A stretch of 64,000 nucleotides of DNA from Larimichthys crocea (GCF_000972845.2 NC_040028.1:20612210-20676209); one strand, 5' to 3'. Shown: positions 49,031 through 61,566, counted from the stretch's first letter. The notes: a model not told the origin generated them from the letters alone. Program-made: numbers and translations.

Positions 49031-50467
49031 ATAAATAATATAATTATAATTTTATATAATGCTTTTTTAAACAAAGAATAAATTTAAAAAAACAGGCAGA
49101 TAAAATGAGAATAACACAAATGAACACGACCACGGGAAGTAAAGTGTACAAATATATTTAATTATTTAATTTAAATGTTAATGAATATTTATTATTTATT
49201 TATTTACATTTTTTAAGTGATTTTATTTCATGTTTCTATGTCAAAGCTGAGATTTTTAGGTTTTAGGAGGTTGTTTATGTTGGAATGGGTTCGAACCAGC
49301 AGCAGTGATCAACGTATTCTGAGGTGACGATACAACATACAAACATGGTAAAGTGAGATGTGATGAGTGCTAACAGAAGTCTGTATACACCAACATGTTC
49401 TGTGCTCATGAGTTCTAACATCTCTGCTGCGCTTTGAGCCGTTAACAGCAGTGAATTAGCAGAGATGTTAATTACGTCCCTGGCTAGCTGTCCGACTTCA
49501 CTTTGGACAGACCCGCTTCACAGTGACTTGGAGGGGTAAACACAGCTGCAGCTCATAACTAATAATCAGAAAGTTTAATTTTGGTCTGTCCCTAAGCAGG
49601 AACCGCCGATGGCACAGATAAAAACTCCAGACATCAAACTCACTTTATGAATTTTAGCCCCAAAGAAATAAAAAATGGAATGTAGTTTTTATTAGTTCAG
49701 TTTTCTGGGTGTGACGTCGATACCAATCGATCGATAAAGACTGGAAACAGGCAGGAATTAACTACAGAAATGTTTTATTAGCTCCCTCTCCTCATTCACT
49801 GTCTATGTCTCTCTCACAAACCCAAAGAAGCTTCTTGTGTCCCTATTTTGCAGCATAGACTGAAACAAAGTCGATGTTGTCGTATATTTCAGGCTGACTG
49901 TGGAGCAGTTTGAGTGTTGCAGGCTGATATTTGTTGGCTATTTCTGGAGTTACATGACAGAAATTTAGGCTTTGTTTACTGTTTTTTTGTTTGAACACCA
50001 GTATATGATTCTTTAGGTTAATGTGTAGAACCTCACTGACTTTCTGCTCCACACACAGAGTAACTGCTATGTGATTAAAGCTAATGTTAGTCATGTTTAA
50101 TGTCAGGATGTTCGACGCTATAGCCGACCTAACTCCTGGAAAATATGCAGCTCGTGTGGAATTGTGTTTGCATTTCATTGATTTATCAGCCCTCTGTGTT
50201 CATGTAAATCCAATTCACTGCACTGTTTGAGAGACTAACAGCTGTAGGAAGCAACATGTTGCTGTAAAATTCACATTTACATGCAGCGGGTCATTTTAAG
50301 TGTAACATACTGAGGTGCATTGCTTCTTTTCTGACTTATATAGACTTGATCGGAGTTATCCATCAGGCTCTAGTACAGGTGGGGACATTTATGTGTCTGA
50401 TCAGAGGTGATGTAACGCTGCTGCTGATGTGATGATGGATCTACGGTTCATGGCAACAGAACAGGCT
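49031..50467. other. Noncoding AT-rich DNA, no gene recognised
   Basis: Strongly AT-rich at 49020-49240. The 111-codon minus-strand ORF at 49843-50178 has no recognised domain, no splice context and no support as a gene. It may be repeat-derived. Confidence 0.4.
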
Positions 50468-50581
50468 TTGTACCAGGCTGTAAACATGTTTATTTCTGCT
50501 GTGAACATTTGAACATGGGGACTTATGGAGACTGACTCACTTCTGGAGCCAGCCTCAAGTGGACGTTAGAGGAAGTGCAGC
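50468..50581 (+). repeat. Dispersed repeat 'CCAGGCTGTAAACATG', partial copy (plus)
   Basis: From TTGTACCAGGCTGTAAACAT to AGCCTCAAGTGGACGTTAGA and the following GCAG. Only the central part of the family is present. Confidence 0.88.
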
Positions 50582-51365
50582 TATGGAGGTGCCTGGTGTG
50601 AATGTTACATGTGCGTACGTAGACACGTTGGCCTCAGACTTAAGGTGAGTCAGAGAAACTTTTACCGTAGGTGAATGTGAAAACAGGCTTCAAGCGTCAA
50701 ACTGTGAAGCCCAAACATCGAAGGGAGGCGAGAAGTTCAAAATGTACTTGTGGGTAATTTTCTAGAGTAGGTACAGTAGTTCAAATCGAATGATGAGGTT
50801 TAGAGGTGTTGATTAAATTTTACTTTCAGTCTGTAGACACTGCTCTGCCCTGCCACGCTCAACCCATGTGAACAGCAGTCAGTCAGTTAGCCGTGATGCA
50901 ATCAATGCCACAGTAAAATAAAATAAATCACCAGAAGCCGGCGGCATCTAGGTCGATTCATGTTGTGGAAAATGTGTCTTTTGTCAACGGACAATTATAC
51001 GTCCTTCTGTACGGGATCCAACACATGCCAAACTCCTGCTAACACGTGAAAGTCCAATTAAAACACCTGAGAGGAACAGCTACCTGAAAGTGTGTTACTA
51101 ACCCAACACTGCATGACAACCGACAACACGCAAAGAGAAAGATTCAACCTGAACATCAGCGGCGGCTTCTTCCTCTAAAAGGTTTGCTCACCCTCAGATT
51201 CACTTAACTTTCACCTTCACAACATCCTGATCCCGTCTTTAGCTGCTCCCTCATATTTTTCCACAGGTTCTCCAGGGCAGTGAACGTTAGCACGGGATAA
51301 AAAACAGGGTCTCTAACTGTGTTCACTCTGCTACGTTTATTAAAACAGATGCTGTGCAGAGTTTA
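50582..51365. other. Noncoding DNA, no gene recognised
   Basis: Mixed composition without clear repeats or ORFs. Confidence 0.4.
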
Positions 51366-51560
51366 CACTGTAAGTTTCAGCTGTGAAATCCACAGTGATT
51401 TACTGTGTTTGTGCCCAGTAACGTACTGTAAAGCATTTCACAGTAGTATACCGTGTATTCAGTCAAAAACTACAGTGATTATAGAGTTACTGTGAAATCT
51501 ACAGTAACCAACGATGTACTGTAGAGTTACTTGTCGATAGCTGCCGGTTAGTTACTGTGA
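51366..51560 (+). repeat. Diverged tandem-like 'TTACTGTGAAATCTACAGTA' repeat
   Basis: Repeated words TACTGTGAAAT, CTACAGTAA, TACTGTAAAGC and CACAGTAGT suggest a decayed tandem family related in style to 40500-41105. Confidence 0.5.
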
Positions 51561-51839
51561 ATTTCATTCATTCGGGGTATGCACAATAAAAACGACGTGC
51601 GATGCCACTTAAAGCTGATTCAACCTTCGTTGCTGTAAATGCAAAGATACTGTGGCTCAGTATTTCTCTGTTTATTCCCGTCAGTTACTGCAGAAACTGA
51701 AAATGTTCAGTCTAATTATGTTTACCATTTGGACCAGGCGCTGACAGAGCTGTGCTCACTTTAAAAAAACGGGCATATCACTGATCTTTTATTAAGTGTC
51801 ACATTTTGACTTTCTGAACAAAATCTAACCAGCAACATA

Positions 51840-52040
51840 GCTGTCTAATTCTTGAGGCTAATGGCCTGGATAGCACAAATGTCTTCGTGTTGCCATGTAG
51901 AATCATTGTAATGCAGTCACAGCACACCGTCACAGACGGGTTGAGTCCTGCTAGGCTAATTAGTTTTCTACCAAAGGTATAAATGAGACTATTTCATCGC
52001 GAAATGTCTCTTGCTGCAGGTTCAGGGCCACGGCCTTGGA
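51840..52040. promoter_or_regulatory. Candidate regulatory element
   Basis: Repeat-free block with GTCTAATTCTTGAGGCTAAT, AGAATCATTGTAATGC (SOX-like CATTGT) and AGGCTAATTAG followed by TATAAATGAG. Conservation is untested. Confidence 0.3.
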
Positions 52041-52235
52041 TGTTGGAGAGACACGAGTCTTTTCTTCCACCTCCACCTCTCACACTGCTCCGTCTTTCAC
52101 AGAGCTAAAAATTCATATCCACTTTTCCCACCTGCTTCTGCTGCTTAGTCCAAACTATGTCAGAGGACGTGAAAGGAGACGCTGCAGTATGTACAGTAAT
52201 CAAATCCAGTGTTTTTTCACATTATGCTTCTTCTA

Positions 52236-52375
52236 CAGGAGTCGGTGGACCGAAGAGGACCCGCTCATTCTACGGTAATAATGATGATTATATATGACGT
52301 ATATATTATATAAAACGTAGTTATGCATGATATTTTTCATTTCTGTTAACCCTAAAAGTTACAGACTGAACCTTA
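52236..52375. mobile_element. Degenerate fragment of the TTAA MITE family
   Basis: CGAAGAGGACCCGCTC matches the GAGCGGGTCCTC word of the nested copy (35350), and the segment ends in a decayed CAGACTGAACCTTA terminus. Confidence 0.35.
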
Positions 52376-52419
52376 GTAGAAATGTTTACATTTCCTTCTT
52401 TCCTTTCTTTTTCTTTTGA

Positions 52420-52690
52420 ATGGAGGAGCTCGTCTCAGGGCCGTGCAGCTCTTACCGCTGTGCTAATTACAAGCTTATTAGCCAGGAAGGACTCAGGTGC
52501 TGCAGAATCCTTCAGTGAGGGACATCTGTGGCTGACAGAGCCTGGAAGGCCATGCCATCTAGCCTCAATGGCTAATGAACAAACACAAGGATTTTCTCTC
52601 AGATTCATTATCGTCACAATGAATGAATTCCAGGTCCTTTTTGGTTGTCGCTCTCAGCATATTATCTTCCCATCAGCCTGTCAATCACCC
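52420..52690. promoter_or_regulatory. Candidate regulatory element with SOX and homeodomain words
   Basis: GCTAATTACAAGCTTATTAG, GGCTAATGAACAAACACAAG, CGTCACAATGAATGAATTCC and TCAATCACCC lie in mixed-composition DNA just before a (CA)n tract. ACAATG and AACAAAC are SOX-type words. Confidence 0.35.
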
Positions 52691-52741
52691 TCAACCCACA
52701 GACAAACCCCTATCTGCCGACACAAACATAGATGCACACTG

Positions 52742-52742
<1 letters not shown>

Positions 52743-52800
<58 letters not shown>
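52743..52800 (+). repeat. (CA)n microsatellite
   Basis: About 58 bp of perfect CA repeats. Confidence 0.97.
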
Positions 52801-52803
<3 letters not shown>

Positions 52804-53489
52804 AAAATCAGATCAGCTAATTAAGATGTGGCGGTTGAGTGGGAAGTAAACTCAAACAGGGCCGGACAGATGTCTCACTCCGCTGACTTCAAAAGGGAAA
52901 TAAAGAACACAGGCCATGTAATGTGATTTAGATATAATGCTTCCAGGTCAGGGGTGATGGCTAGACCGCTGGGCAGTGCGAGAGCAGCTGACAAGCGTGT
53001 AACTAACCATGACGGATGGGAATTCAATGGACTGCCTACACTACACACTTGGAGCTAGACGGGAACAAATTACGTGGCTGACCACCTTGTTGGCTCCGGC
53101 GGGGGAGACGATTCATTTGTCCCCGGAGTTTTTTGACACATGTACGGCGCTCTAATCAAATCAGACGAGACGGCATTCTGAGGGAAATCCTCCTCTCTGC
53201 AGTGTCCAGTCACGACACAGTGATAGAATGATTAATGAGGAAAAGGATGCGCTGCTGTCCTCCCTGTGTTAAAGCTGTGTGAGGATGATGAGGCAGTTTC
53301 TACTGAGTTCAATGCTGATCTCCAAAAAAAAATGAAATGTTTGAAATTTGGGAAGAAATCCATGTGATTTATATATTTACATCTCCTGATTTAATTGGTG
53401 CAACGTATGAAATAATTTGTTATCCCTTAAATTCCAGTGGAGCTTTTGTTTAGCATCATTTTAACACTCATTCAAATCACGTAGAAACC
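52801..53489. other. Noncoding DNA, no gene recognised
   Basis: CNE-like mixed sequence at 52880-53170, without repeats. No ORF of interest. Confidence 0.4.
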
Positions 53490-53895
53490 AATGACAGTAT
53501 AAAGAATAGACAGTGCATGTGTGACGTCACCCACAGATTTCCAAAATGCAGTTTGTGGACTGAATGACACCTGGTTGCTCAAATGAGCCACCTGTGACGA
53601 CACCTACCTGTCAATCAAAGCGTCCCCGCTCTTAATCCTGCATAACTTTAAGCCTTAATATAATGTGAACAGGTGAGTTGTATATAAATTCACCCTCAGT
53701 ACAGTTGTCATGAACGGGGAAATTAGCTACAGAGACCAAAACTGTTTTTTGTACCAGGCTGTAAACATGTTTATTTCTGCTGTGAAACATGGGGACTTAT
53801 GGAGACTGACTCACTTCTGGAGCCAGCCTCAAGTGGACGTTAGAGGAACTGCAGGTTGTGGCTCACTTCACAGACACGGAGGTTGCTGTTTGGAT
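53490..53895 (+). repeat. Dispersed repeat 'CCAGGCTGTAAACATG', longest copy (plus)
   Basis: Starts about 53490 (AATGACAGTATAAAGAATAG, GTGTGACGTCACCC), continues through the core shared with 44016-44331, and extends 3' to GACACGGAGGTTGCTGTTTG. It defines the family's fuller extent of about 400 bp. Confidence 0.9.
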
Positions 53896-54299
53896 GAAAC
53901 GTGTTGATTAGTGAGCATCAGACGTACAGGTCAGAGCCAGGCTAGCTGTTTCCAGTCTTTATGCTAAGTTAAATAAATATATATTATAATATATTATAAG
54001 AAAAACTGCTGCAGCATCATTGTAGTAAAATATGTGGAGGATTAAAATGCATTGGTGATATTATATGTTACTATTTTGTCATGATGGTTGTTAAACCGCA
54101 ATCTAAATAAACTATTATCTGTGTTGCAATTAACATTTCTAGCAAACTGTCAGTATGAAAAAAGAATATTTGTGATCCAGAGAAAAGCAAAAAGACAAAG
54201 ACATTTCTGAAGCTCAGAGGTGAGTGCACGAAGAGCTATTAAAACACAGGCGGCAGACATTAGCGAGGACGAGGTGAGAGAAGGAATCAAGGCAGCGAA
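53896..54299. other. Noncoding AT-rich DNA
   Basis: No feature recognised. Confidence 0.4.
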
Positions 54300-54560
54300 G
54301 GGTTAAAAACATTTCACCTATTATGCTCCCACTCGTTCAGTACAGTCTGAGAAATTAATCGGAGAAATTAGCAAAGCAATTACCACTTTTAATTGGACTA
54401 ATTCTTCTGGCCCTGTCACAGCTGCATCCAGAGGTACATGTCTTTTTCACCCTTTCACAAACACTATTATTAATTTCACAAATTTCCGCGGTCCTCTTTT
54501 AGCCTTTGACACCCGAGCCATTGAGGGTGAACTCCTGACAGCTTCCCCTAGATTATTATC
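54300..54560. promoter_or_regulatory. Candidate enhancer with five ATTA/TAAT words in 60 bp
   Basis: Between about 54350 and 54410 lie GAAATTAATCGG, GAAATTAGC, AAAGCAATTACC, TTTTAATTGG and GACTAATTC. The flanks are mixed-composition with no simple repeat. It has a homeodomain-rich look. Confidence 0.38.
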
Positions 54561-55155
54561 CTCCGTTAGTATCTCTCTCTCTCAGCAGATGCACTACGCC
54601 CTCGATCCCTCTGCACCCCGTCACTTCTTCTTCTTCTTGTTATCCTTGAAAGAAGGAAACAATGGCGCAGTCATTTGTGACAGAGGAAGACTGTCGCAAT
54701 TAACAAATGAGCTTTAATGTGGCGTGCGAAATCTTTTTGGACAAACAACGCTGTCAGTGCAGCCTCGTCTCCGCTTGTTTTCGACCTTCTGGGTTTGACT
54801 CGATCTGTCTGTGGCTTTTCAGTATCAGGAGAAATTCATTTTTTCTTGCAAAGTACAGACTCTTCTTGCCGTATTGTACTAATATTGGCGATTTTGCACC
54901 AGTAAATGCACAAGTAGCTTGTTACTCTGGGATCCAGTTTGTTGCTGGCAGTCCTGCTCTTTTTCACAAAACAACATATTGACAGGGGTGAACGGGGTTC
55001 TCTGTGCGTCTTCCAGCTGTTTGCACTGATTGATTCACGGCCTTTAGTTGTACAAACAGGATGCACTCGCAGATGTCAGGGAAGCTTATACCAAGATATT
55101 CTTGGAAGTGAATTAAAAATGTTCTTTAGTGGTTAATAACCAAGCGTGGTTAGGG
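54561..55155. other. Noncoding DNA, no gene recognised
   Basis: The ORF 54707-54982 (91 codons) shows no known domain and no conserved context. Not called as a gene. Confidence 0.4.
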
Positions 55156-55466
55156 AAGTGAAGCCACAAACTGCAGTTCCTCTAACGTCCACCTGAGGCT
55201 GGCTCCAGAAGTGAGTCAGTCTCCATAAGTCCCCATGTCCAAATGTCCAACTTCACAGCAGAAATAAACATGTTTACAGCCTGGTACAAAAAACAGTTTT
55301 GGTCTCTGTAGCTAATTTCCCCGTTCATGACAACTGTACTGAGGGTGAATTTATATACAACTCACCTGTTCACATTATATTAAGGCTTAAAGTTATGCAG
55401 GGTTAAGAGCGTGGACGCTTTGACTGACAGGTGGGTGTGGTTACAGGTGGCTTTTTTGAGCAGCCA
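55156..55466 (-). repeat. Dispersed repeat 'CCAGGCTGTAAACATG', copy (minus)
   Basis: Reverse complement of the family at 44016 and 53490. It begins GAAGCCACAAACTGCAGTTC, passes GTACAAAAAACAGTTTTGGT and ends near GGTTACAGGTGGC. Confidence 0.92.
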
Positions 55467-56984
55467 GGAGCAGCAGAAACCGAGTTGTCACATATTGTAA
55501 TTGTACATTTCAAAGGTTCCAGATATATCTTTGAGCATGTAAACTACGATGGAGCCCTATATATAACACAGATACTGTGAAGAATATACTGATTCAGTGT
55601 GCAGCTGATATCATGGAGCCAAATTAGACACAAGAAAATAATTTCATTGTTTAATTTGTCCAAATAAATGAACCACAGGAGGGAAAGTACTGCCTCGTCC
55701 TCTGCAGCGTCAGGACAGACTCACTCGCTTACTGTCTCAGTGACTCATTGATTAGGCTGACGCCTGACTGTATCACTCCAGACGCAGTCAAACTGTAAGG
55801 AAGCGGAGATGGGAGCATCTGTTGCCCCTGATAGCTTTGACTTATTTGACTTTCCCTGACACAGAAAGATGGGTGCCTCGCTTCTGAAGCCTCTCGGATT
55901 CGTTAAACCCCGTCGGCGGCGATTCCCACCGGAGGAGGGGGCCGCTCGCAGAATGTCCTGCCCTGATGGGCTGATGGGAATCAGAGGAAATCAATAAGCA
56001 ATGATAGACTTCTGCTGTCCACTCAGCTAATCCGGTTAGTGATAGCTGTGGATTTAATCGAATGGTTGCACACACTACAGACGCTCAGACAAGTGTACGT
56101 GCACACACACACACACACACACACACTTAACCCCATAACATTCTTATGGATAAGATCTGCAGATCTTCCACACACACTCGACGCTGTCATTTTGTTGAGA
56201 CAAGCAGCAATTTGAGAGACAATTCATTCGGCGGTTAGAGGAGAATCAGTCAATTTAATAAATCCTTTGCTCATAGTCCAAGTTGGACTAGATTGCGGGA
56301 ACATTTTCATTGGAGCTGAAGATGTGGAATAAAGACACATTTTGTCTGTATGATCGTTCGATAAAGGATCTCCTCCTCTGATATGGAGATCAGTACAATG
56401 CATGGCAGTGTATGGGGAGACTCCCTTTGACAAAGACGGTCTCTCCACACGCCGTATACATATCAAAGTGACATAAACCCTGATAACTAATCATCTCAAT
56501 ACACGAGCCACACATATGTTGCAAAGTATTTCTGGGTTAATACTTTAACCCCCCCTCCGCCTCCCTTCCCATGAGTGAATAGACATTATAAAAGCAGGCC
56601 CCAGTGGCACATGTTTAAAGGTACATTAAGAGAGCACATCAATTGTCGATGACATAATCCCCCCAGCTCTTTTCAGTCGCCCTCTCACTTCCTTAATCTC
56701 TCCGTTCTTTAACCCTCATCTTCTAAGAGGCTGAAAGCTCCCTTCATCTTCTCCTCAAGCTAGCAGAGAAACCCGCGAGCTGCCCGGGGAGAGAGGAGAA
56801 GAAGAGGTATTACTGAAGTCTGATTAAATTAACACTGTGATGCAGATTTCTTGCCTTTTTCCTCGCTCTCTCTCTCTCTCTCTCTCTTCTCGCTTTACCC
56901 GTGACAGTGTGGCGTCTTTGAAAATCAGATGAACTTGTCACACGAGGGTTTGCACATGTATAATGTGTGTATGTGCATCTGCTT
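55467..56984. other. Noncoding DNA, no gene recognised
   Basis: A (CA)n tract at about 56103-56126 and a CT tract at 56868-56886. Mixed sequence at 56240-56480 and 56600-56800 may be regulatory but shows no decisive motif. Confidence 0.4.
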
Positions 56985-57640
56985 TTAATTAATTACTCTC
57001 GTCTGTGTCATTAACGGGATCCATGACTTGGGATCCTGATTTGCATTGGTGTCTTTGATAAATAAATAAATAGAAGATAATGGGAGCTAATAAAAGACGG
57101 GAGTGTTTCTTCTCTCCACCTCATCCACCCCCCAACCCTCTGTAACCTCCAGCCTAGCCCCGGCTCTCCACAAGGCAGAAAGCGGAACCATCCCCTGTAG
57201 AAGTGCTTTAATTACAAGGTTCCTACATCCAAATAACAAGAGGTTTACATAACTCCCGCATGAGCTGCTCTGTATTCAAAAAACTATTCTTGCTATCCCC
57301 GTCTCCCCCTTCTAATACAAATGGTGTACAACAATGTGGGAGCTCCCACAAAGCATCATCCGGCGAGTTAAAGTTAAATAAATGAAGAAAAGTTCACTTT
57401 GTCTAACCTTACGTCCAATTTACGTCTTTACATGTGGACCGAATTCCAGCTCAGACACTGATTAAATTCCATCTATGTGAAGCTAATTAATCATTTCCAT
57501 TGTGTCTAATATTGTCAGAAGAAAGGTGCTTAGTTGACACTCTAATTCATAGAATATGGCACCTCTCATAGTGTGATCAGTACAATATGCCAACAGTAGC
57601 AAGAAATAGAATCTAGCTCTCCAGAGAGTATTAATTATAT
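56985..57640. promoter_or_regulatory. Candidate regulatory block
   Basis: TTTTAATTAATTACTC, CTGATTTGCATTGG (near-octamer), GTGCTTTAATTACAAGG, AGCTAATTAATCATTTCC with CCATTGTGTC (SOX-like), and ATTGTCAG. Low repeat content over about 650 bp. Confidence 0.33.
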
Positions 57641-57916
57641 TCAATATAGACAATATACATTACCATTCAAAAGTTTGGATCGCCCGTTATATTGATGTTT
57701 CTCTTTCCTTTAATAAAGACCTGAAGTATTGTTTACAGTTGGAACAGTCTGGACCATAAAAGACGATTAATGCAAGATGATTCAAACATTAACATAAGTG
57801 CCCAAAGATCATTGATCATTGAGATCATTGAGGCTACGCAGGCTCGCACTGTGACACGTTCAAATCAAAGATCCACAGTCACGTCACATACGTTTTATTA
57901 AACACAACACAACAAA

Positions 57917-59130
57917 CAACTACACGTGACTAAACTACACGAGAATGAACATACGTAACTGAACTATACGTAACTAAGCTACACGTAACTGAACTATACG
58001 TGACGATACAACACAAGACGAAACTAGACAAGACAAAACTACACGAAACTAAACTATACGTAACTGAACTATACGTAACTGAACTATACGTAACTGAACT
58101 ATACGTAACTGAACTATACGTGACTAAACTACACGTAACTGAACTATACGTAACTGAACTATACGTAACTGAACTATACGTGACGATACAACACAAGACG
58201 AAACTAGACAAGACAAAACTACACGAAACTAAACTACACGTAACTGAACTATACGCAACTGAACTATACGTGACGATACAACACAAGATGAAACTACACG
58301 TTACTGAACTACATGACACAAAACTATGCATGACAATACAACATAAGACCAAACTATACAGATGAAACTACGCAAGACTAAACTACACGAAACAAAACTA
58401 CACGAAACAAAACTACACAAAACAAAACTACACAAGACTAAACTACACAAGACTAAACTACACGTGACTGAACTATACGTGACGATACAACACAAGACGA
58501 AACTAGACATGACAGAACTACACGTTACGGAACTACATGACACAAAACTATGCATGACGATACAACATGAGACTAAACTATACAGATGAAACTACACGAG
58601 ACTAAACTACACGAAACAAAACTACACAAGACTAAACTACACAAGAGTAAACTACACAAGACTATACTACACGTGACAAAAAAAGACTATACTATATGTG
58701 GCAAAACTACACGAGACTAAACTACAAGAAACAAAACTACACGAGACTAAACTACACGTAACTGAACTATACGTGACGATACAACACAAGACTAAACTAC
58801 ACAAGACTAAACTACACGAGACTAAACTACACAAAACAAAACTACACGAAACAAAACTACACAAGACTAAACTACACGTAACTGAACTATACGTGACGAT
58901 ACAACACAAGACGAAACTATACAAGATAACACTACACGTTACGGAACTACATGACACAAAACTATGCATGACGATACAACACAAGACCAAACTATACAGA
59001 CGAAACTTGATGTGACTGAACTATACGTGACGATACAACACAAGATGAAAGTATACGTTACGGAACTACGTGACACAAAACTATAATAAACTACTATACG
59101 AGATGAAATTATACAAGATGAAACTAAACG
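57917..59130 (+). repeat. ~1.2-kb minisatellite with 15-bp period
   Basis: Dozens of diverged units of the form ACTGAACTATACGTA or ACTAAACTACACGAA, with higher-order blocks (GTGACGATACAACACAAGAC recurs about every 150-200 bp). Because 15 is a multiple of 3, stop-free frames run through on both strands (KLHET/LYVTE or SVTYS/SVTCS pentapeptides). These ORFs are artefacts of the repeat. Confidence 0.95.
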
Positions 59131-59919
59131 ACTGTCAACAGAATTATGTATATTGAATATAATATTCAAGCTAGACTCACCTTGTTTGTCTGAATCCTGC
59201 CTACAAATAACAAGAAGGTAAAAGACGGTGAAACCACACGATCACACCTCCCTGTGCCAAGTACCGTAAATATTAGTGATCTAAGCAAAACAGCAGTACA
59301 AGCTATACAAACCTTTGGCTCCTACTATCATTATTGAACACACAGATTAAACTGTTGAACAGTATAGTGTATGAAGATGATGGTACACAAATACAGTCAC
59401 TAAACATCACAAACTGTGTGCCCGTATGTGAACTACAAGCACGTAACAAACTGATTACAATTCACACCTCCTCATCCAACCGTTCTCCCCCTCACAGTAT
59501 TTTGCAACAGCTCTTTATATCACATTTGATCATAATTTATCAGAAAAAATAAAAAAAGAGAATTGGCCCATATGGAAATTGCGCAATTTTATTACTTCTG
59601 GCCGTTCAGTGTCTGAACCAGTGGCATTGTCCTGCTCCTTCTTCATTGACCCCATCCTGCCTCCGCCCATCTGCTCCAACAAGGTGATGTTTATCTCCCA
59701 GTAGGAGGAAATTAAAGCCCTGCTTCATGAGCTGCAGATATGCAAATCTTATACAGTGCAAATAGATTGCAGAACTTGCACACTGGACGGCATGTGTGTG
59801 TGTGTGTGTAGAAGGCCGACGCTGATTTAAAATGCATGTGAAAGACACACATGGAAAAAAAAAAAATCCAGACCTTGAGATATTAAGCAAAATAAATAAA
59901 GAGGAGAAGAATTAATTGC
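59131..59919. other. Noncoding DNA, no gene recognised
   Basis: Mixed AT-rich sequence. A short GT tract near 59793-59809 and an A-run near 59855-59867. Confidence 0.4.
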
Positions 59920-60390
59920 AGGCCTAAAAATTAAAAAAACATTATTTATTCAGCCGGTCCATCGCGGTTTAATAACTCCTGTTCAGCCACAGGTGAAGGC
60001 TTATCTCAAGCATGGAAATAAGTTCCTCTGATACGACCATTACACGGGATATGTATTTTCTTGAACTCGCAAAATTGGAAAGTAATAGTGGCCATGCAAA
60101 ACAGCTTTGCTGTTGTTGAGTATGTAATTTTGATATGCATTAGTGTTATTGTCAGGCGGGGGTACGCGGGCTGTTTCCTTGTGTGATTGCAGGTCTGGCT
60201 TGTATTGTGGGAGGGAGGCAGACGGGAGAAAATAGTATTAAACCTGTCCTTGCCATTCCAATCTGTCTGCATGTTTCTCTTTATCATTCTGCAGTTTCTA
60301 TCCACTTACGCTATAATTAAGTTTCCTGACCCCTGCCTTGCAGCCTTAACTAGGCATTGGGAAATATACAGCCACTGCAGATCTCTTAGC
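59920..60390. promoter_or_regulatory. Candidate long conserved-type regulatory block
   Basis: Repeat-free 470 bp with GGTTTAATAACTCC, GCCATGCAAAACAGC, TTTGATATGCATTAGTG, GTTATTGTCAGG (SOX-like), GCCATTCCAATC and CGCTATAATTAAG. POU and SOX words sit close together at about 60090-60155. The even, motif-dense texture resembles developmental enhancers. Confidence 0.4.
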
Positions 60391-60689
60391 CTGATGTGCT
60401 CTCCCCCTCTCCTCTCCCGCCTCCTCCCCCCTCTCTCCCTCTCTCTCTCTCGTCTCCGTCCCTGTTTCTGAAAATCTCTCTCTCCCACCATCTTTCTCTC
60501 TCTTTCTTTCTCTGAGTCTCCATGGCACTGTAATGGAATAAGAATTATTAATCGAGTAATTGTGTGGAACACATTAGTTTGCATTGAATTTCTCTCTCTC
60601 ATTTTCGATGCTTGATTATCAGCCTCCCTTCTCCTCCCTCCCTCCCCTCACCTCTCTACCCACCACACTCCAAACACATAACACATGCC

Positions 60690-60693
<4 letters not shown>
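60391..60693. other. CT-rich low-complexity DNA
   Basis: Polypyrimidine tracts at 60400-60515 and 60590-60660, which create Glu/Arg-rich ORFs on the minus strand that are not genes. GAATTATTAATCGAG lies at 60541-60555. Confidence 0.55.

Positions 60694-60743
<50 letters not shown>
60694..60743 (+). repeat. (CA)n microsatellite
   Basis: About 50 bp of perfect CA repeats. Confidence 0.97.
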
Positions 60744-60744
<1 letters not shown>

Positions 60745-60959
60745 CTAGATCACACTTTCCTAAATGGCATAATCTACCCCATTTCTCTTGTGCATGCATG
60801 TGTTTGCATCACACCTGATGCTTGCTCTGTGTGTGTGTGTGTGTGAGTGTGTGTGATGATTGGAGATTTTTTGTTGTCATGTCCCTTTAACCTCCAACAT
60901 GTGTGATAAAAAACAGAAAATCACCTCCAGCATGTGTGCAGACATAAAGCAGAACATCA

Positions 60960-61480
60960 GAGACAGACGGAGCTGGCGCTGACATTCATCATAAAAAATC
61001 CCTCTTCAATCATAATTAGTCTAATTAATTTAAATCAGTGTTGGATGCCTATCTAAATACAGTGACAACACTAAATGAACATCCACCCTGCAGCACATAG
61101 CCTCAGCCTATACGTTCCCATAGTGAAACACACCCTCGTAGGATTAGAGCAGAAGAATAGGGGGATTATTATTTCATGACCTTTCAATCCGCTGCCTGTC
61201 AGGTTGAACTAAAGCCATATATGCTGCTGGAGGACTAATCTCCTTCTCCCTTTGTGTCCGCAAGGGATGTGTCATTTCTTTATCCCCTCTATACAGATTT
61301 ACTCCATAAAATAAACTTCCTAGCCTGATCTGATAAGAAGCCATCTCCTTACCGGGATAAGGCTGTGGTGTGCCTCGTCTCCCTGCTTCCCCCCGTAGCC
61401 GTATTTTTGGGTGTCAGATAACTCAGACGGGGATGGGAACAGTCAGGAAATGCCACTTTGTCTGTCTGGGAGCAGGTGAC
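60960..61480. promoter_or_regulatory. Candidate regulatory block
   Basis: ATCATAATTAGTCTAATTAA (61009-61028), GGATTATTATTTCATGACC, AAGCCATATATGCTG (CArG-like), GGACTAATCTCC and TGATCTGATAAG. Free of simple repeats. Conservation is untested. Confidence 0.33.
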
Positions 61481-61527
61481 AACAAAACGACAGTGACTCT
61501 GATTAGAAAACACCCTCCTCCTCCTCC

Positions 61528-61566
<39 letters not shown>

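Noticed and set aside
49843..50178. 111-codon minus-strand ORF
   Set aside because: No recognised domain, signal or splice context, and it lies in AT-rich, repeat-prone DNA.
54707..54982. 91-codon plus-strand ORF
   Set aside because: No domain, no conserved context and no splice or promoter support.
57930..59015. Long ORFs of KLHET/LYVTE and SVTYS pentapeptide repeats on both strands
   Set aside because: They follow from a 15-bp minisatellite period and are open on both strands at once. No start context or domain.
57917..59130. CRISPR-like array
   Set aside because: Units abut without unique spacers, and the window is vertebrate nuclear DNA.
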